A stretch of 64,000 nucleotides of DNA from Streptomyces sp. Ru73 (GCF_002920575.1 NZ_PQSQ01000019.1:31479-95478); one strand, 5' to 3'; counted from the stretch's first letter, positions 1 to 8,844 are shown. Made by a program: numbers and translations. Notes: generated by a model from the sequence alone, not told the origin.

Positions 1-60
1 ACGCTTTCGGCGCCGTCGGCGCTGTAGAGGGTGAGGGCGCGACGCCGCCCTCCCTGAGCG

Positions 61-102
61 ACGGCCGGGGCCTCTCCTGTGGGGGGTGGCGGCCCCGGCC
101 GT
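61..102. terminator. Hairpin terminator downstream of the His/Gly-rich membrane protein gene
   Basis: A perfect 12-bp inverted repeat (ACGGCCGGGGCC at 61-72 against GGCCCCGGCCGT at 91-102) encloses an 18-nt loop. It lies 8 nt past the stop of the minus-strand gene ending at 111. No U-tract follows, as is usual for Streptomyces terminators. It may also serve a plus-strand gene ending off the left edge. Confidence 0.6.
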
Positions 103-110
103 CCCCTTCC

Positions 111-977
111 TCACTTCTCCCGGTGCCCGCGCCCGTTCTCCGGCGCGGCGGACCGCTCGGCGCCCGGAGCCTTCTTCCCGCGCTCGTCCTTCTCCGCCCC
201 GCGCTCGTCCTGCTTCGTCGGGCGGTCCTGCTTCGGCCGGCGGGCCTGCCGGGCCTTCTTCGCCTTCGCCCGCCGTTCGGCCTGGGCCGCCTTCTCGGGC
301 TGCTTCGCCGACTGCGGGTGCGCGGGCCCGTCCGGCTTCGTGTGGCCCTGGCTCCTGCCCGGCTCACCCGGCTGCTCGTGGCCGTGGCCCGTGCCCTGGC
401 CGCCGTCCCGGCCCTTGCCCTGGTCGCCGTGGCTGCCGTCCCGGCCCTTGCCGTGCTTGCCGTGCTCCCCGTGGTTGCCGTGCTTCCCGTGGCCCTTCGC
501 GCCGTGCTGCTTCTCGCCGTGCCCCGGCAGGTGGCCCGGCGGTACGGGCGGGGGCGAGACGAGCGGGATGACGGGGTCCGTCGACGAGTCGGGGCGCAGG
601 GACGGTGGCGTGGCGCTGCCGGGCGCCGTGTGCGAGGGGCGGGGCCGTTCCGGCGTGCTGCCGGGGAAGGTGCCCATGGCCGCCGCCGCGACGCCGCCCA
701 GCGTCACCGACGCCAGCAGCGCGCCGACCGCGGCGCGCACCGGCAGTCCGGCGCGCCGGACCGTACGCGGGCGCCAGTCGTCCCGCCGCCGGGTGCCCGC
801 CGCCTGCTGCCGGGCCTCCTGGGCCGCGCGGAACGCGGCGACCGCCCGCCGTTCCCCCTCGGGCGTGACGGGGGAACCGGCACGCACCGCGGCGCCGAGC
901 AGTTCGCCCAGCGCGGCGGGGCCGCCCCCGTCGTCGTCACCGGACGCCGCGCCGGCGCTCCTGGAACCGCCACCCAT
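111..977 (-). CDS. His/Gly/Lys-rich single-pass membrane protein, putative partner of the adjacent ECF sigma factor
   Basis: 288 aa. The N-terminal ~90 residues are hydrophilic with an Ala/Arg-rich helix. One membrane segment follows at about residues 81-101 (LPVRAAVGALLASVTLGGVA), and the remainder is a low-complexity tail. That tail (about residues 150-215) is packed with His, Gly, Lys and Asp in short repeats of the type GKHGNHGEHGKHG, and then becomes Lys/Arg/Glu-rich. It starts 10 nt after the stop of the ECF sigma gene (988-1605), so the two are probably cotranscribed. Position and single-TM layout fit an anti-sigma or regulatory partner, but I see no zinc anti-sigma HxxxCxxC motif. That role is inferred only from context. 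The His-rich tail could bind metal ions or anionic polymer. Confidence 0.7.
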   Translation of the reverse strand: MGGGSRSAGAASGDDDGGGPAALGELLGAAVRAGSPVTPEGERRAVAAFRAAQEARQQAAGTRRRDDWRPRTVRRAGLPVRAAVGALLASVTLGGVAAAAMGTFPGSTPERPRPSHTAPGSATPPSLRPDSSTDPVIPLVSPPPVPPGHLPGHGEKQHGAKGHGKHGNHGEHGKHGKGRDGSHGDQGKGRDGGQGTGHGHEQPGEPGRSQGHTKPDGPAHPQSAKQPEKAAQAERRAKAKKARQARRPKQDRPTKQDERGAEKDERGKKAPGAERSAAPENGRGHREK

Positions 978-987
978 GCGTGGCCCC

Positions 988-1605
988 TCACCTTCTCCGT
1001 TTGTTCCTCGTACCGCTTCCGTCGCCCCCGTCCGCGCCGCCGCCCAGCTCCTCCGCCAGCCGCCGCAGCCCGCGGTGGACCGACGTCCGCACGGCGCCGG
1101 GGCGCTTGCCCAGGACGCGGGCGGCCGCCGGGCCGTCGAGACCGACGACGACGCGCAGCAGCACCGCCTCGCCCTGCTCGCGCGGCAGCCCCGCGATCAG
1201 TGCCAGCACCCGTTCGGTCGAGAGGGTCTCCAGGGCCTGCTCGAAGGTGCTGTGCGGCCCCGGCAGCTCGGCCAGCTCCGGTTCGAGCCCGGCCGCGCGC
1301 GGCCGTGCCTTCTGCCGGCGCAGCAGGTCCAGCGCCCGGTGCCGGGCGATGGTCGCGGTCCAGCCGCGGAACCCCGCGCCGTCCCCGCGGAACCGCCCGA
1401 GGTCGCGGGCGATCTCCAGCCACGCCTCGGCCGCCACGTCCTCGGCCTCCTCGCCGACGAGTCCGCGCAGGTAGCCGAGGAGTCCCGGCTGCACCAGGCG
1501 GTACGCGGCCGCGAAGGCGGCCTCGTCGCCCTGCTGCGCCCGTGCCACGGCCGCGCCCAGCTCCGCGTCGCGCGCCTGCGCGCGACGGGATTCCCCTCGG
1601 CCCAA
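988..1605 (-). CDS. RNA polymerase sigma factor, ECF family
   Basis: 205 aa, the normal length for an ECF sigma factor, which directs RNA polymerase to a small regulon. Region 2 lies at about residues 25-95 (AAYRLVQPGLLGYLRG, then DVAAEAWLEIARDLGRF and FRGWTATIARHRALDLLRR). Region 4 is at about residues 130-190 and contains AAARVLGKRPGAVRTSVHRG, the helix-turn-helix that reads the -35 element. The start is a TTG at 1605 preceded by AGAGGAC at good distance. No ATG or GTG lies upstream in frame, and the first GTG (the Val of VARAQQGD) would cut only non-conserved residues. It is followed 10 nt later by the membrane protein gene at 111-977, its likely regulator. Confidence 0.88.
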   Translation of the reverse strand: MGRGESRRAQARDAELGAAVARAQQGDEAAFAAAYRLVQPGLLGYLRGLVGEEAEDVAAEAWLEIARDLGRFRGDGAGFRGWTATIARHRALDLLRRQKARPRAAGLEPELAELPGPHSTFEQALETLSTERVLALIAGLPREQGEAVLLRVVVGLDGPAAARVLGKRPGAVRTSVHRGLRRLAEELGGGADGGDGSGTRNKRRR

Positions 1606-1793
1606 CCGCTGTCCTCTTCGTACGTGTGGGTCCGCGCCACCCGTGGGGGCATGACCCGGATCAGGGCGTCTGCGCCCCCGATGACATCAGCGTCGGGACA
1701 GACGGAAATGTCACAGTGTTACGCGTGCGACGCCGGGGGCCGACCGCACGGCCCGGCCGCACAGCATCATCGGACGGCGCCGCTCCGACAGCA

Positions 1794-1933
1794 CGGTCGG
1801 ACGGCGCCCGTCAACGGGACCGCACCGGTCGGCCGGACCACACCGGCCAGTCAGACGACGCCCGTCAGCCGAACAACACCGGTCAGCCGGACGGCACCCG
1901 TCAGCCGAACAACACCGGCCGGACGACGCAGGT
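1794..1933. repeat. 18-bp tandem repeat (minisatellite) in the 414-nt intergenic region 1606-2019
   Basis: Seven consecutive 18-nt units run from 1808 to 1933 and a partial unit precedes them. Units at 1862-1879 and 1898-1915 are identical (CCGTCAGCCGAACAACAC). The alternating units at 1826, 1880 and 1916 begin CGGTC/CGGCC. Because 18 is divisible by 3, all frames stay open and give hexapeptide repeats such as TTPVSR, but no start with a ribosome-binding site or family-like sequence is visible, so I do not call a gene. The rest of 1606-2019 holds the presumed promoter region of the sigma gene and nothing else recognisable. Confidence 0.75.
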
Positions 1934-2019
1934 CCGACGGCACCGGCCCAGCGGCGCCGGCCCGACGGCACCGGCCCGGCGGACCGGTCCGTCGCGGCAC
2001 CAGGCAGGCGCCGCACCGC

Positions 2020-2593
2020 TCAGACGGTCCCGCGGGCCTGGCGGGAGCAGACCGCGCGCATGACCCGGCGGCCCTCGGCGGAGATCTCCACGGCCTGGCG
2101 CAGGCCGACGGGGTTCTCTCCGGCCAGCAGTTCCAGGATCGTCGTCTGGCGGCGCAGTTCGGCCTCGACCAGCGGGGTCATGCCCTCCGTACGGCCCGCG
2201 CGGCGGTCCTCCAGGGACGGCGCGTCCTCGTCCGCCCGGCCCGCGGGGTCCAGCAGGTGGTGGATGCGGAGCGCCGCGAGCGAGCAGTCCTCGGCCCAGG
2301 CGCGGAGCGCGGCCTCGTCGGTGCGGCTGGCCGGCGCGGCGTCCACCATGCGCTGGGCCAGCAGGGCCGGCTCGGCCTCGCCCGGCGCGGCGTCCGCCGG
2401 TCCGTCGGGCAGCAGGGCCCGTACCGCGGTCAGCTGGGGCCCCCACGCCGCGCCGTCGGCCGCGAGGCTCGCCCACAGCGGGCGCAGCGCGTCGTCGCCG
2501 GCGCCGAGGAGCGGCAGACAGCGGTCCAGGCAGGCGAGGCCGCTCGCCGCCAGCCCGCGCGCGTCCGCGCGCGACCAGTTCCACCAGGCTCAT
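2020..2593 (-). CDS. Conserved hypothetical protein with an apparent frameshift near its start
   Basis: An ATG at 2593 follows a good ribosome-binding site (GGGGAAGG). It opens MSLVELVAR, but that frame then degenerates into Arg/Pro-rich sequence. The adjacent frame, entered at about 2571-2565, reads RADARGLAASGLACLDRC and continues without interruption to the stop at 2020 in clean high-GC3 coding sequence. That frame has no start codon before its own upstream stop at 2592-2590. Joining both parts gives about 190 aa of helical, Ala/Leu/Glu-rich protein. The break sits in a GCGCGCGGACGCGCGCG tract, where loss of one GC dinucleotide explains it. It could be a sequencing error, a true null allele or slippage. 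Function is unknown to me. It lies downstream of the hexosaminidase gene on the same strand. Confidence 0.6.
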
Positions 2594-2710
2594 GACGTAC
2601 GCCTTCCCCTTCGCCGGGCAGTCCCTTGCTGGGCCGTACTGCGTGCCGGGGCGCGGGAACGTCACAGCGGACCGTGACAGACCGGGAGGAAGGCGTACGT
2701 CCGTCTCCGC

Positions 2711-4363
2711 TCAGCGCGCGGGCGCCACCGTGGCGGCCCGTGCCTTGAAGTCCGGCCAGGACAGCTGCGGCTTCCGCGGGTCCCAGACCTTCTGGGCGAG
2801 CGCGGCGAGCGGCATCCGGATGCCGCGGGCGACCTGGTCGGCGGTCTGGGCCTGGGCGAGGTCGCACCAGACGCCGAGCCGGGCGCCGGGCACCCGGTCG
2901 GGCCCGGCGAGCGAGGCGGGCACGGGCTTGGTGCCGCGCAGCACCGCCGGGGTCCACTCCTTGTAGATCCGCTCGCCGGTCGGGTACGTGAAGTCGTTCG
3001 GCTGGCCGAGCACGTAGTAGAGGTACTCGTCGTTGAGGTTCACGACCTTGCGTCCCTCCTCGAGGAACGCGGCCGGGTCGTTCGCGCCGATCTCCTTGCC
3101 GGTCCAGTACGCCACCGTGCGGTCCTTGGCCGGGGTGGTCACCTTGCTGTCGTGGAAGCCGTCGTTCCACGCCTCGATCTGCCGCACGCCCGCCTTGCGC
3201 AGGGTCTTCTCGCGGTCGTTGAGCCAGCCGGTCGTCAGGTCCTCCACGGTCGCCTTCGCGCCGTACTTCTTCGTGGCGGCGCGGGCGAGCTGCGGGTAGG
3301 TGGTGCCGGGCGACTTCACGGTGAGGGCGCGGTACTCGTCGCCGCCCAGGTGCCAGTGCGGTCCGGGCACGCCCTCCTCGGCGAACAGCTTCGCGTACTC
3401 CCGCATCAGGTCGTCGACGATCCGGGCGGCCTCCGGCTCGGAGATGTCGATGGCGCCGCGCTGGGCGGTGCCGGCGGCGCTGCGCAGCTGGAGCGAGGGG
3501 TGCTTGTCGATCACCGCGCCGAGGTGGCCGGGCGAGTCCAGCTCGGGGATGACGGTGATGTGCAGCTCGCGGGCGAGCCGTACCAGGTGGCGGACCTGGT
3601 CCTTGGTCAGGTGGTCCTTGGAGACGATCTCCGGGTGGCTGGCGCTCTCGATGCGGAACGCCTGGTCGTCGGAGAAGTGCAGCTGCAGCTGGTTGAGCTT
3701 GAGGTCGGCCATCTCGCGGATGCGCTTCTCCAGCCAGTCGGCGGTGAAGTGCTTGCGCGCCGTGTCCACGAGCAGGCCGCGCTGGGCACGGTCGGGCCGG
3801 TCCTCGATGGTGCCCTCGGGGACGCCCTTGGTGGCGCGTACGGACTGCAGGACCGTGCGGGTGGCGTTGAAGACGCCGGTGTCGGTGGGCGCGGTCAGGG
3901 TGAGCCGGGTGTCCCTGGCGATGATCGTGTACGCCTCGTCGGCGGTGCTCGCGGGGGCCGCGTTGTTCTGTCCGGCGGCCTTGCCCTTGCCGGAGATCTC
4001 CAGCTCGATGTCGCCGGGCCGGGCGTCGTCCCGCCAGGACAGCCGCAGGCCGCCCAGCTCGGCGGCGAGCCGGCGGGCCTCGTCGGCGAGCGGACTGTCC
4101 TGGCCGGCGGGGACGACGACGCGGGCGTTCTTCGAGACCCGCCAGCCGCGCCCGTCGGCCGCCTTGAAGGAGCGGACGGCGGGGACGGTGCGCGGTGTCC
4201 CCTTGACCGGGGCCCAGCGTGGCGTGGGCGCGGCCGAGGACGCGGCGGACGTGGGCGACTTCGAATCCTGGCTGCCGCTGCCGCCGCGCTGTCCGGAGTC
4301 GGAGCAGCCGGTGATGGTCACAGCGGAGGCGGCCAGGGCCACCCATGCCGTCAACTTCCTCAT
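2711..4363 (-). CDS. Beta-N-acetylhexosaminidase, glycoside hydrolase family 20, lipoprotein
   Basis: 550 aa. The N-terminus MRKLTAWVALAASAVTITGC is a lipoprotein signal with lipobox ITGC, so the enzyme is predicted to be anchored on the outer face of the membrane. A GH20 N-terminal (GH20b) domain covers about residues 50-185, followed by the catalytic barrel. The catalytic Asp-Glu pair is in HLGGDEYR (D342-E343), where the Asp stabilises the substrate acetamido-oxazoline intermediate and the Glu is the acid. The family removes terminal GlcNAc or GalNAc from chitin oligomers, glycans or wall fragments. The gene is divergent from the OHCU decarboxylase. I looked for a DasR-type operator in the 250-nt upstream region and did not see one. 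Confidence 0.92.
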   Translation of the reverse strand: MRKLTAWVALAASAVTITGCSDSGQRGGSGSQDSKSPTSAASSAAPTPRWAPVKGTPRTVPAVRSFKAADGRGWRVSKNARVVVPAGQDSPLADEARRLAAELGGLRLSWRDDARPGDIELEISGKGKAAGQNNAAPASTADEAYTIIARDTRLTLTAPTDTGVFNATRTVLQSVRATKGVPEGTIEDRPDRAQRGLLVDTARKHFTADWLEKRIREMADLKLNQLQLHFSDDQAFRIESASHPEIVSKDHLTKDQVRHLVRLARELHITVIPELDSPGHLGAVIDKHPSLQLRSAAGTAQRGAIDISEPEAARIVDDLMREYAKLFAEEGVPGPHWHLGGDEYRALTVKSPGTTYPQLARAATKKYGAKATVEDLTTGWLNDREKTLRKAGVRQIEAWNDGFHDSKVTTPAKDRTVAYWTGKEIGANDPAAFLEEGRKVVNLNDEYLYYVLGQPNDFTYPTGERIYKEWTPAVLRGTKPVPASLAGPDRVPGARLGVWCDLAQAQTADQVARGIRMPLAALAQKVWDPRKPQLSWPDFKARAATVAPAR

Positions 4364-4704
4364 CTACGCAAACCTCCCTTTCCAGGGCGAAGTATTGCCA
4401 GCCAGAGAAACGTCACGTCCACTACGCGCGCGAAAGCTCTCTCATCCGGGTGAAATTCGCGCATCCGTCGGACAAGGTCCGTCTCGCGTCGTTACGGTGA
4501 CGACTCACCCGAACTCCACCCCCAGAAGCACCGTCAGTCTCTCGTTCCCCAGGGATCTCGCCACCCCCGGCGTGGCGTTCCCGGCGCGACGCGCCGCCCT
4601 GACCGCCCGAGGAGATCGCCCTGTCCGACGAGTCCCCGGCCCGGCCCGGCACCCTGCCCGCTCCCCGGTCCGGCATACCCTCGCAGACGTGCCGGCCGCC
4701 GCGG

Positions 4705-5199
4705 GTGGCACCGGACGGCGCGCCGGGGCTCGACCGCTTGAATTCGGCCGACGCCGGAGCCGCCGAGACCGCGCTGCTGGCCTGCTGCGGCAGCCGCCGC
4801 TGGGCCCGCAGGCTCGCCGCGCACCGCCCGTATCCCGACCTGGACGCACTGCTCGCCGCCGCCGACGAGGCCAGCTACGACCTCAGCCCCGAGGACCTCA
4901 CCGAAGCCCTCGCCGAGGAGTCCGTCTCGCCGCAGCCGCTCGCGGGCGCCCGCGGCCGCGGCACCCTCGCGGCCCACACCGCGCTGCGCGCCGCGCACGC
5001 CGAGTACGAGCGCCGGTTCCGCCATGTCTTCGTGATCTGCCTGGACGGGCTGCGCGAGGACGAGCTGCTGGACCACGTGCTGAGCGGCATCCGGGACCGG
5101 CTGGCGCACGAGCCGGAGGAGGAGCGGGCCGTCGTGGCCGAGGAGCTGCGCCGGATCGCCCGGGGGCGCCTCGCCCATCTTGTGGGCCATCGTCCGTGA
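4705..5199 (+). CDS. 2-oxo-4-hydroxy-4-carboxy-5-ureidoimidazoline (OHCU) decarboxylase
   Basis: 164 aa from GTG 4705. OHCU decarboxylase makes S-allantoin from OHCU in the uric acid degradation pathway. The sequence shows the family pattern: an N-terminal LDRLN...ALLACCGSRRWA segment, a central helical DLTEALAEES region, and the signature EYERRFRHVFVICLDG at about residues 98-113, followed by a Glu/Arg-rich C-terminal helix. The GTG has no evident Shine-Dalgarno sequence. An in-frame CTG at 4621 lies behind a near-perfect GAGGAG and would add 28 residues, so the true start is uncertain. No uricase, HIU hydrolase or allantoinase gene neighbours it in this window. Confidence 0.82.
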   Translation: MAPDGAPGLDRLNSADAGAAETALLACCGSRRWARRLAAHRPYPDLDALLAAADEASYDLSPEDLTEALAEESVSPQPLAGARGRGTLAAHTALRAAHAEYERRFRHVFVICLDGLREDELLDHVLSGIRDRLAHEPEEERAVVAEELRRIARGRLAHLVGHRP

Positions 5200-5379
5200 T
5201 GGACTGTTTCCTCCCTGTCCGATAGCCCGTCCGTGCTTGTTTGATCACACCTGAGGACCCCGGCGCGAGTAACCGACAAGTCGTCGCTACGATGGCCAGG
5301 GCCGGTGGACCGTACCCGGCCGGGCCAGACCGACAGTGAAGCCGGCAGGCCCCAGTCCCCGCTCCCGGAGGGTTTTTCC

Positions 5380-5760
5380 GTGCCGGCTGGAACGCTGTAT
5401 CGCGGCCGGGAAGGTATGTGGTCCTGGGTGGCTCACCGAGTCACCGGCGTCCTCATTTTCTTCTTCCTGTTCGTGCACGTGCTCGACACCGCTCTCGTTC
5501 GCGTCTCCCCCGAGGCTTATGACGACGTCGTCGCCACGTACAAGACGCCCCTCGTCAACGTGATGGAGTACGGCCTGGTGGCCGCCATCCTCTTCCACGC
5601 ACTCAACGGCCTGCGCGTCGTCGCCGTGGACTTCTGGTCGAAGGGCACCAAGTACCAGAAGCAGCTGCTGTGGACCGTTGTCGGTGTCTGGCTGGTCCTG
5701 ATGGCCGGCGCCTTCTACCCCGTGCTGCAGCACACCCTGCGCACGCTGTTCGGGAGCTGA
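5380..5760 (+). CDS. sdhC: Succinate dehydrogenase cytochrome b556 subunit
   Basis: 126 aa from GTG 5380, chosen because GGAGGG sits just upstream and the family begins close to PAGTLYRGREGMWSWVAHR; a longer in-frame opening from 5305 lacks such support. SdhC is one of two membrane anchors of complex II. It binds quinone and, with SdhD, heme b. Three membrane helices are visible (about residues 21-42, 63-85 and 98-120). The motif HRVTG near the first helix and the His in LFHALNGLRV near the second are typical of SdhC, the latter a heme-ligand candidate. It is the first gene of sdhCDAB, transcribed from the region after 5200. Confidence 0.93.
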   Translation: MPAGTLYRGREGMWSWVAHRVTGVLIFFFLFVHVLDTALVRVSPEAYDDVVATYKTPLVNVMEYGLVAAILFHALNGLRVVAVDFWSKGTKYQKQLLWTVVGVWLVLMAGAFYPVLQHTLRTLFGS

Positions 5761-5769
5761 TGAAGCGCG

Positions 5770-6240
5770 ATGTCCTCTGCTGAGACGACTCCTGTGAACG
5801 ACTCCGTGTCCCTGTACGACGTGGACAACCCGGCTCCCGTCATCGAGCCGCCCCGCGCCCGTACCAAGAAGACCCCGCGGTCGACCCGGACCAACTTCGA
5901 GCTGTACGGCTGGCTCTTCATGCGGCTGTCCGGCATCGTGCTCGTCGTCCTGGTCCTCGGTCACCTGCTGCTCCAGCTGGTGCTGGACGGCGGCGTGAGC
6001 AAGATCGGCTTCGCCTTCGTGGCCGGTCGCTGGGCCTCGCCGTTCTGGCAGGCCTGGGACCTGATCATGCTGTGGCTCGCGATGCTGCACGGCGCCAACG
6101 GCCTGCGCACGGTCATCAACGACTACGCGCAGCGGGACAACACCCGCTTCTGGCTGAAGATGCTGCTGTACGCCGCCACGGTGTTCACCGTCCTTCTGGG
6201 CACGCTGGTGATCTTCACCTTCGACCCGAACATCCGCTAA
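5770..6240 (+). CDS. sdhD: Succinate dehydrogenase hydrophobic membrane anchor subunit
   Basis: 156 aa, starting 9 nt after sdhC. The first ~40 residues are a hydrophilic, Pro/Thr-rich extension. Three membrane helices follow (about residues 50-72, 88-110 and 128-150). [12 protein letters not shown] and [17 protein letters not shown] carry the conserved His and Arg residues of the SdhC/SdhD family, the latter mirroring LFHALNGLRVV of SdhC. It pairs with SdhC to anchor the SdhAB dimer on the cytoplasmic face and to pass electrons to menaquinone. Confidence 0.93.
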   Translation: MSSAETTPVNDSVSLYDVDNPAPVIEPPRARTKKTPRSTRTNFELYGWLFMRLSGIVLVVLVLGHLLLQLVLDGGVSKIGFAFVAGRWASPFWQAWDLIMLWLAMLHGANGLRTVINDYAQRDNTRFWLKMLLYAATVFTVLLGTLVIFTFDPNIR

Positions 6241-6260
6241 AGCCGGGGCTGACTGGAACA

Positions 6261-8015
6261 ATGAAGATCCACAAGTACGACACCGTCATCGTCGGCGCGG
6301 GTGGCGCCGGCATGCGCGCCGCCATCGAGGCGACGAAGCGCAGCCGCACCGCCGTCCTGACGAAGCTCTACCCCACCCGCTCCCACACCGGCGCGGCGCA
6401 GGGCGGCATGGCCGCCGCCCTCGCCAACGTCGAGGAGGACAACTGGGAGTGGCACACCTTCGACACGATCAAGGGCGGCGACTACCTGGTCGACCAGGAC
6501 GCCGCCGAGATCCTCGCGAAGGAGGCCATCGACTCCGTCCTCGACCTGGAGAAGATGGGCCTGCCGTTCAACCGCACCCCGAACGGCACGATCGACCAGC
6601 GCCGCTTCGGCGGTCACTCCCGTAACCACGGTGAGGCCCCGGTCCGCCGGTCCTGCTACGCCTCGGACCGCACCGGCCACATGATCCTCCAGACGCTGTA
6701 CCAGAACTGCGTCAAGGAGGGCGTGGAGTTCTTCAACGAGTTCTACGTCCTGGATCTGCTGCTCAACGAGGTCGACGGGGTCCGGAAGTCCGCCGGTGTC
6801 GTCGCCTACGAGCTGGCGACCGGCGAGATCCACGTCTTCCAGGCGAAGTCGATCATCTTCGCGTCCGGCGGCACCGGCAAGTTCTTCAAGGTGACCTCCA
6901 ACGCGCACACCCTGACCGGTGACGGCCAGGCCGCCGCCTGGCGCCGCGGGCTGCCGCTGGAGGACATGGAGTTCTTCCAGTTCCACCCGACCGGCATCTG
7001 GCGGATGGGCATCCTGCTGACGGAGGGCGCCCGTGGTGAGGGCGGCATCCTCCGCAACAAGGACGGCGAGCGCTTCATGGAGAAGTACGCGCCGGTCATG
7101 AAGGACCTCGCCTCGCGTGACGTCGTCTCGCGCTCCATCTACACGGAGATCCGCGAGGGCCGTGGCTGCGGTCCCGAGGGCGACCACGTCTACCTCGACC
7201 TCACCCACCTGCCGCCGGAGCAGCTGGACGCCAAGCTGCCCGACATCACCGAGTTCGCGCGGACCTACCTCGGCATCGAGCCCTACACGGACCCGATTCC
7301 GATCCAGCCGACCGCGCACTACGCCATGGGCGGCATCCCGACCAACGTCGAGGGTGAGGTGCTGGCCGACAACACCACCGTCGTGCCGGGCCTGTACGCC
7401 GCCGGCGAGGTCGCCTGCGTCTCCGTGCACGGCGCCAACCGCCTGGGCACCAACTCGCTGCTCGACATCAACGTCTTCGGCCGCCGCGCGGGCATCGCCG
7501 CCGCGGAGTACGCCCACAAGAACGAGTTCGTCGAGCTGCCCGAGGACCCGGCCAAGCAGGTCCAGGACCAGGTCGAGCGGCTGCGCAACTCCAACGGCAC
7601 CGAGAGCGTCGTCAAGCTCCGCACGGAGCTGCAGGAGTGCATGGACGCCAACGTGATGGTGTTCCGCACCGAGCAGACGATCAAGACCGCGGTCGAGAAG
7701 ATCGGCGAGCTGCGCGAGCGCTACATGAACGTGTCCATCCAGGACAAGGGCAAGCGCTTCAACACCGACCTGCTGGAGGCCATCGAGCTGGGCAACCTGC
7801 TCGACCTGGCCGAGGTCATGGCGGTCTCCGCGCTGGCCCGCAAGGAGTCCCGCGGCGGTCACTACCGCGAGGACTACCCGAACCGCGACGACGTCAACTT
7901 CATGCGGCACACCATGGCGTACCGCGAGGTCGGCGCTGACGGCAAGGAGTCGATCCGTCTCGACTACAAGCCGGTCGTCCAGACCCGCTACCAGCCGATG
8001 GAGCGTAAGTACTGA
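6261..8015 (+). CDS. sdhA: Succinate dehydrogenase flavoprotein subunit
   Basis: 584 aa from ATG 6261; the start places the dinucleotide-binding motif [16 protein letters not shown] at the very N-terminus. SdhA oxidises succinate to fumarate. The sequence contains [11 protein letters not shown], whose His carries the covalent 8-alpha-N-histidyl FAD. It also contains the substrate-site segment [21 protein letters not shown] and the [15 protein letters not shown] and [14 protein letters not shown] segments of the family. The C-terminal helical domain ends in KYQ-like RYQPMERKY. The stop codon TGA at 8013-8015 shares its last base with the sdhB ATG, indicating translational coupling. Confidence 0.97.
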   Translation: MKIHKYDTVIVGAGGAGMRAAIEATKRSRTAVLTKLYPTRSHTGAAQGGMAAALANVEEDNWEWHTFDTIKGGDYLVDQDAAEILAKEAIDSVLDLEKMGLPFNRTPNGTIDQRRFGGHSRNHGEAPVRRSCYASDRTGHMILQTLYQNCVKEGVEFFNEFYVLDLLLNEVDGVRKSAGVVAYELATGEIHVFQAKSIIFASGGTGKFFKVTSNAHTLTGDGQAAAWRRGLPLEDMEFFQFHPTGIWRMGILLTEGARGEGGILRNKDGERFMEKYAPVMKDLASRDVVSRSIYTEIREGRGCGPEGDHVYLDLTHLPPEQLDAKLPDITEFARTYLGIEPYTDPIPIQPTAHYAMGGIPTNVEGEVLADNTTVVPGLYAAGEVACVSVHGANRLGTNSLLDINVFGRRAGIAAAEYAHKNEFVELPEDPAKQVQDQVERLRNSNGTESVVKLRTELQECMDANVMVFRTEQTIKTAVEKIGELRERYMNVSIQDKGKRFNTDLLEAIELGNLLDLAEVMAVSALARKESRGGHYREDYPNRDDVNFMRHTMAYREVGADGKESIRLDYKPVVQTRYQPMERKY

Positions 8016-8791
8016 TGAGCACCCCCACGCTTGACAAGCACTCGGCGGCGCTGGACGCGGCCGAGAGCACCGCACTCCAGAAGATCACTGTGACCTTCCG
8101 GATCCGCCGGTTCAACCCGGAGGTCTCGGCGGACGCGTCGTGGCAGGACTTCCAGCTGGAGCTGGACCCCAAGGAGCGCGTGCTCGACGGTCTGCACAAG
8201 ATCAAGTGGGAGCAGGACGGCACGCTGACCTTCCGCCGCTCCTGCGCGCACGGCATCTGCGGCTCCGACGCCATGCGGATCAACGGCAAGAACCGGCTCG
8301 CCTGCAAGACGCTGATCAAGGACATCAACCCTGAGAAGCCGATCACGATCGAGGCCATCAAGGGCCTGACGGTCCTCAAGGACCTGGTCGTGGACATGGA
8401 GCCGTTCTTCCAGGCGTACCGCGACGTGATGCCCTTCCTGATCACGAAGGACACCAACGAGCCGACGCGCGAGCGCCTGCAGTCCGCCGAGGACCGCGAG
8501 CGCTTCGACGACACCACCAAGTGCATCCTGTGCGCCGCGTGCACGTCCTCGTGCCCGGTGTTCTGGAACGACGGCCAGTACTTCGGCCCGGCGGCGATCG
8601 TCAACGCGCACCGCTTCATCTTCGACTCGCGTGACGAGGCGGGCGAGCAGCGCCTGGAGATCCTGAACGACAAGGACGGCGTCTGGCGCTGCCGTACGAC
8701 CTTCAACTGCACCGACGCGTGCCCCCGTGGCATCGAGGTCACCAAGGCGATCCAGGAAGTGAAGCGCGCGCTGATCACGCGTCGCTTCTGA
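8015..8791 (+). CDS. sdhB: Succinate dehydrogenase iron-sulfur subunit
   Basis: 258 aa, start ATG overlapping the sdhA stop by one base. SdhB passes electrons from FADH2 to quinone through three clusters, all visible. The 2Fe-2S ligands are in RRSCAHGICGSDAMRINGK followed by RLAC. The 4Fe-4S motif is CILCAACTSSCP. The 3Fe-4S motif is CRTTFNCTDACPRG. The last gene of the operon, it is followed by a strong hairpin. Confidence 0.97.
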   Translation: MSTPTLDKHSAALDAAESTALQKITVTFRIRRFNPEVSADASWQDFQLELDPKERVLDGLHKIKWEQDGTLTFRRSCAHGICGSDAMRINGKNRLACKTLIKDINPEKPITIEAIKGLTVLKDLVVDMEPFFQAYRDVMPFLITKDTNEPTRERLQSAEDRERFDDTTKCILCAACTSSCPVFWNDGQYFGPAAIVNAHRFIFDSRDEAGEQRLEILNDKDGVWRCRTTFNCTDACPRGIEVTKAIQEVKRALITRRF

Positions 8792-8810
8792 TCCAGGTCC
8801 GCCTGCCGAG

Positions 8811-8844
8811 GGCCCCTGTCCGGAATTGGTTCCGGGCGGGGGCC
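8811..8844 (+). terminator. Rho-independent-type hairpin after sdhCDAB
   Basis: A 15-bp stem (GGCCCCTGTCCGGAA against TTCCGGGCGGGGGCC, with two G-U pairs in RNA) closes on a TTGG tetraloop 20 nt after the sdhB stop. It ends the sdh operon. Confidence 0.8.

Noticed and set aside
1..60. Possible 3' end of a plus-strand gene (frame ending TAG at 25-27) or a minus-strand frame leaving the window
   Set aside because: Too few bases to distinguish coding from chance.
1794..1933. CRISPR-like array
   Set aside because: Units are directly adjacent 18-mers without spacers, and no cas genes are present.
4364..4620. DasR operator for the hexosaminidase
   Set aside because: No match to the ACTGGTCTAGACCAGT-type element was found by eye.
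5200..5379. CRP- or Rex-type operator upstream of sdhC
   Set aside because: TGATCACA and neighbouring half-sites do not form a symmetric element with correct spacing.
6237..8075. 612-codon minus-strand open frame across sdhA
   Set aside because: Shadow of the highly conserved sdhA gene.
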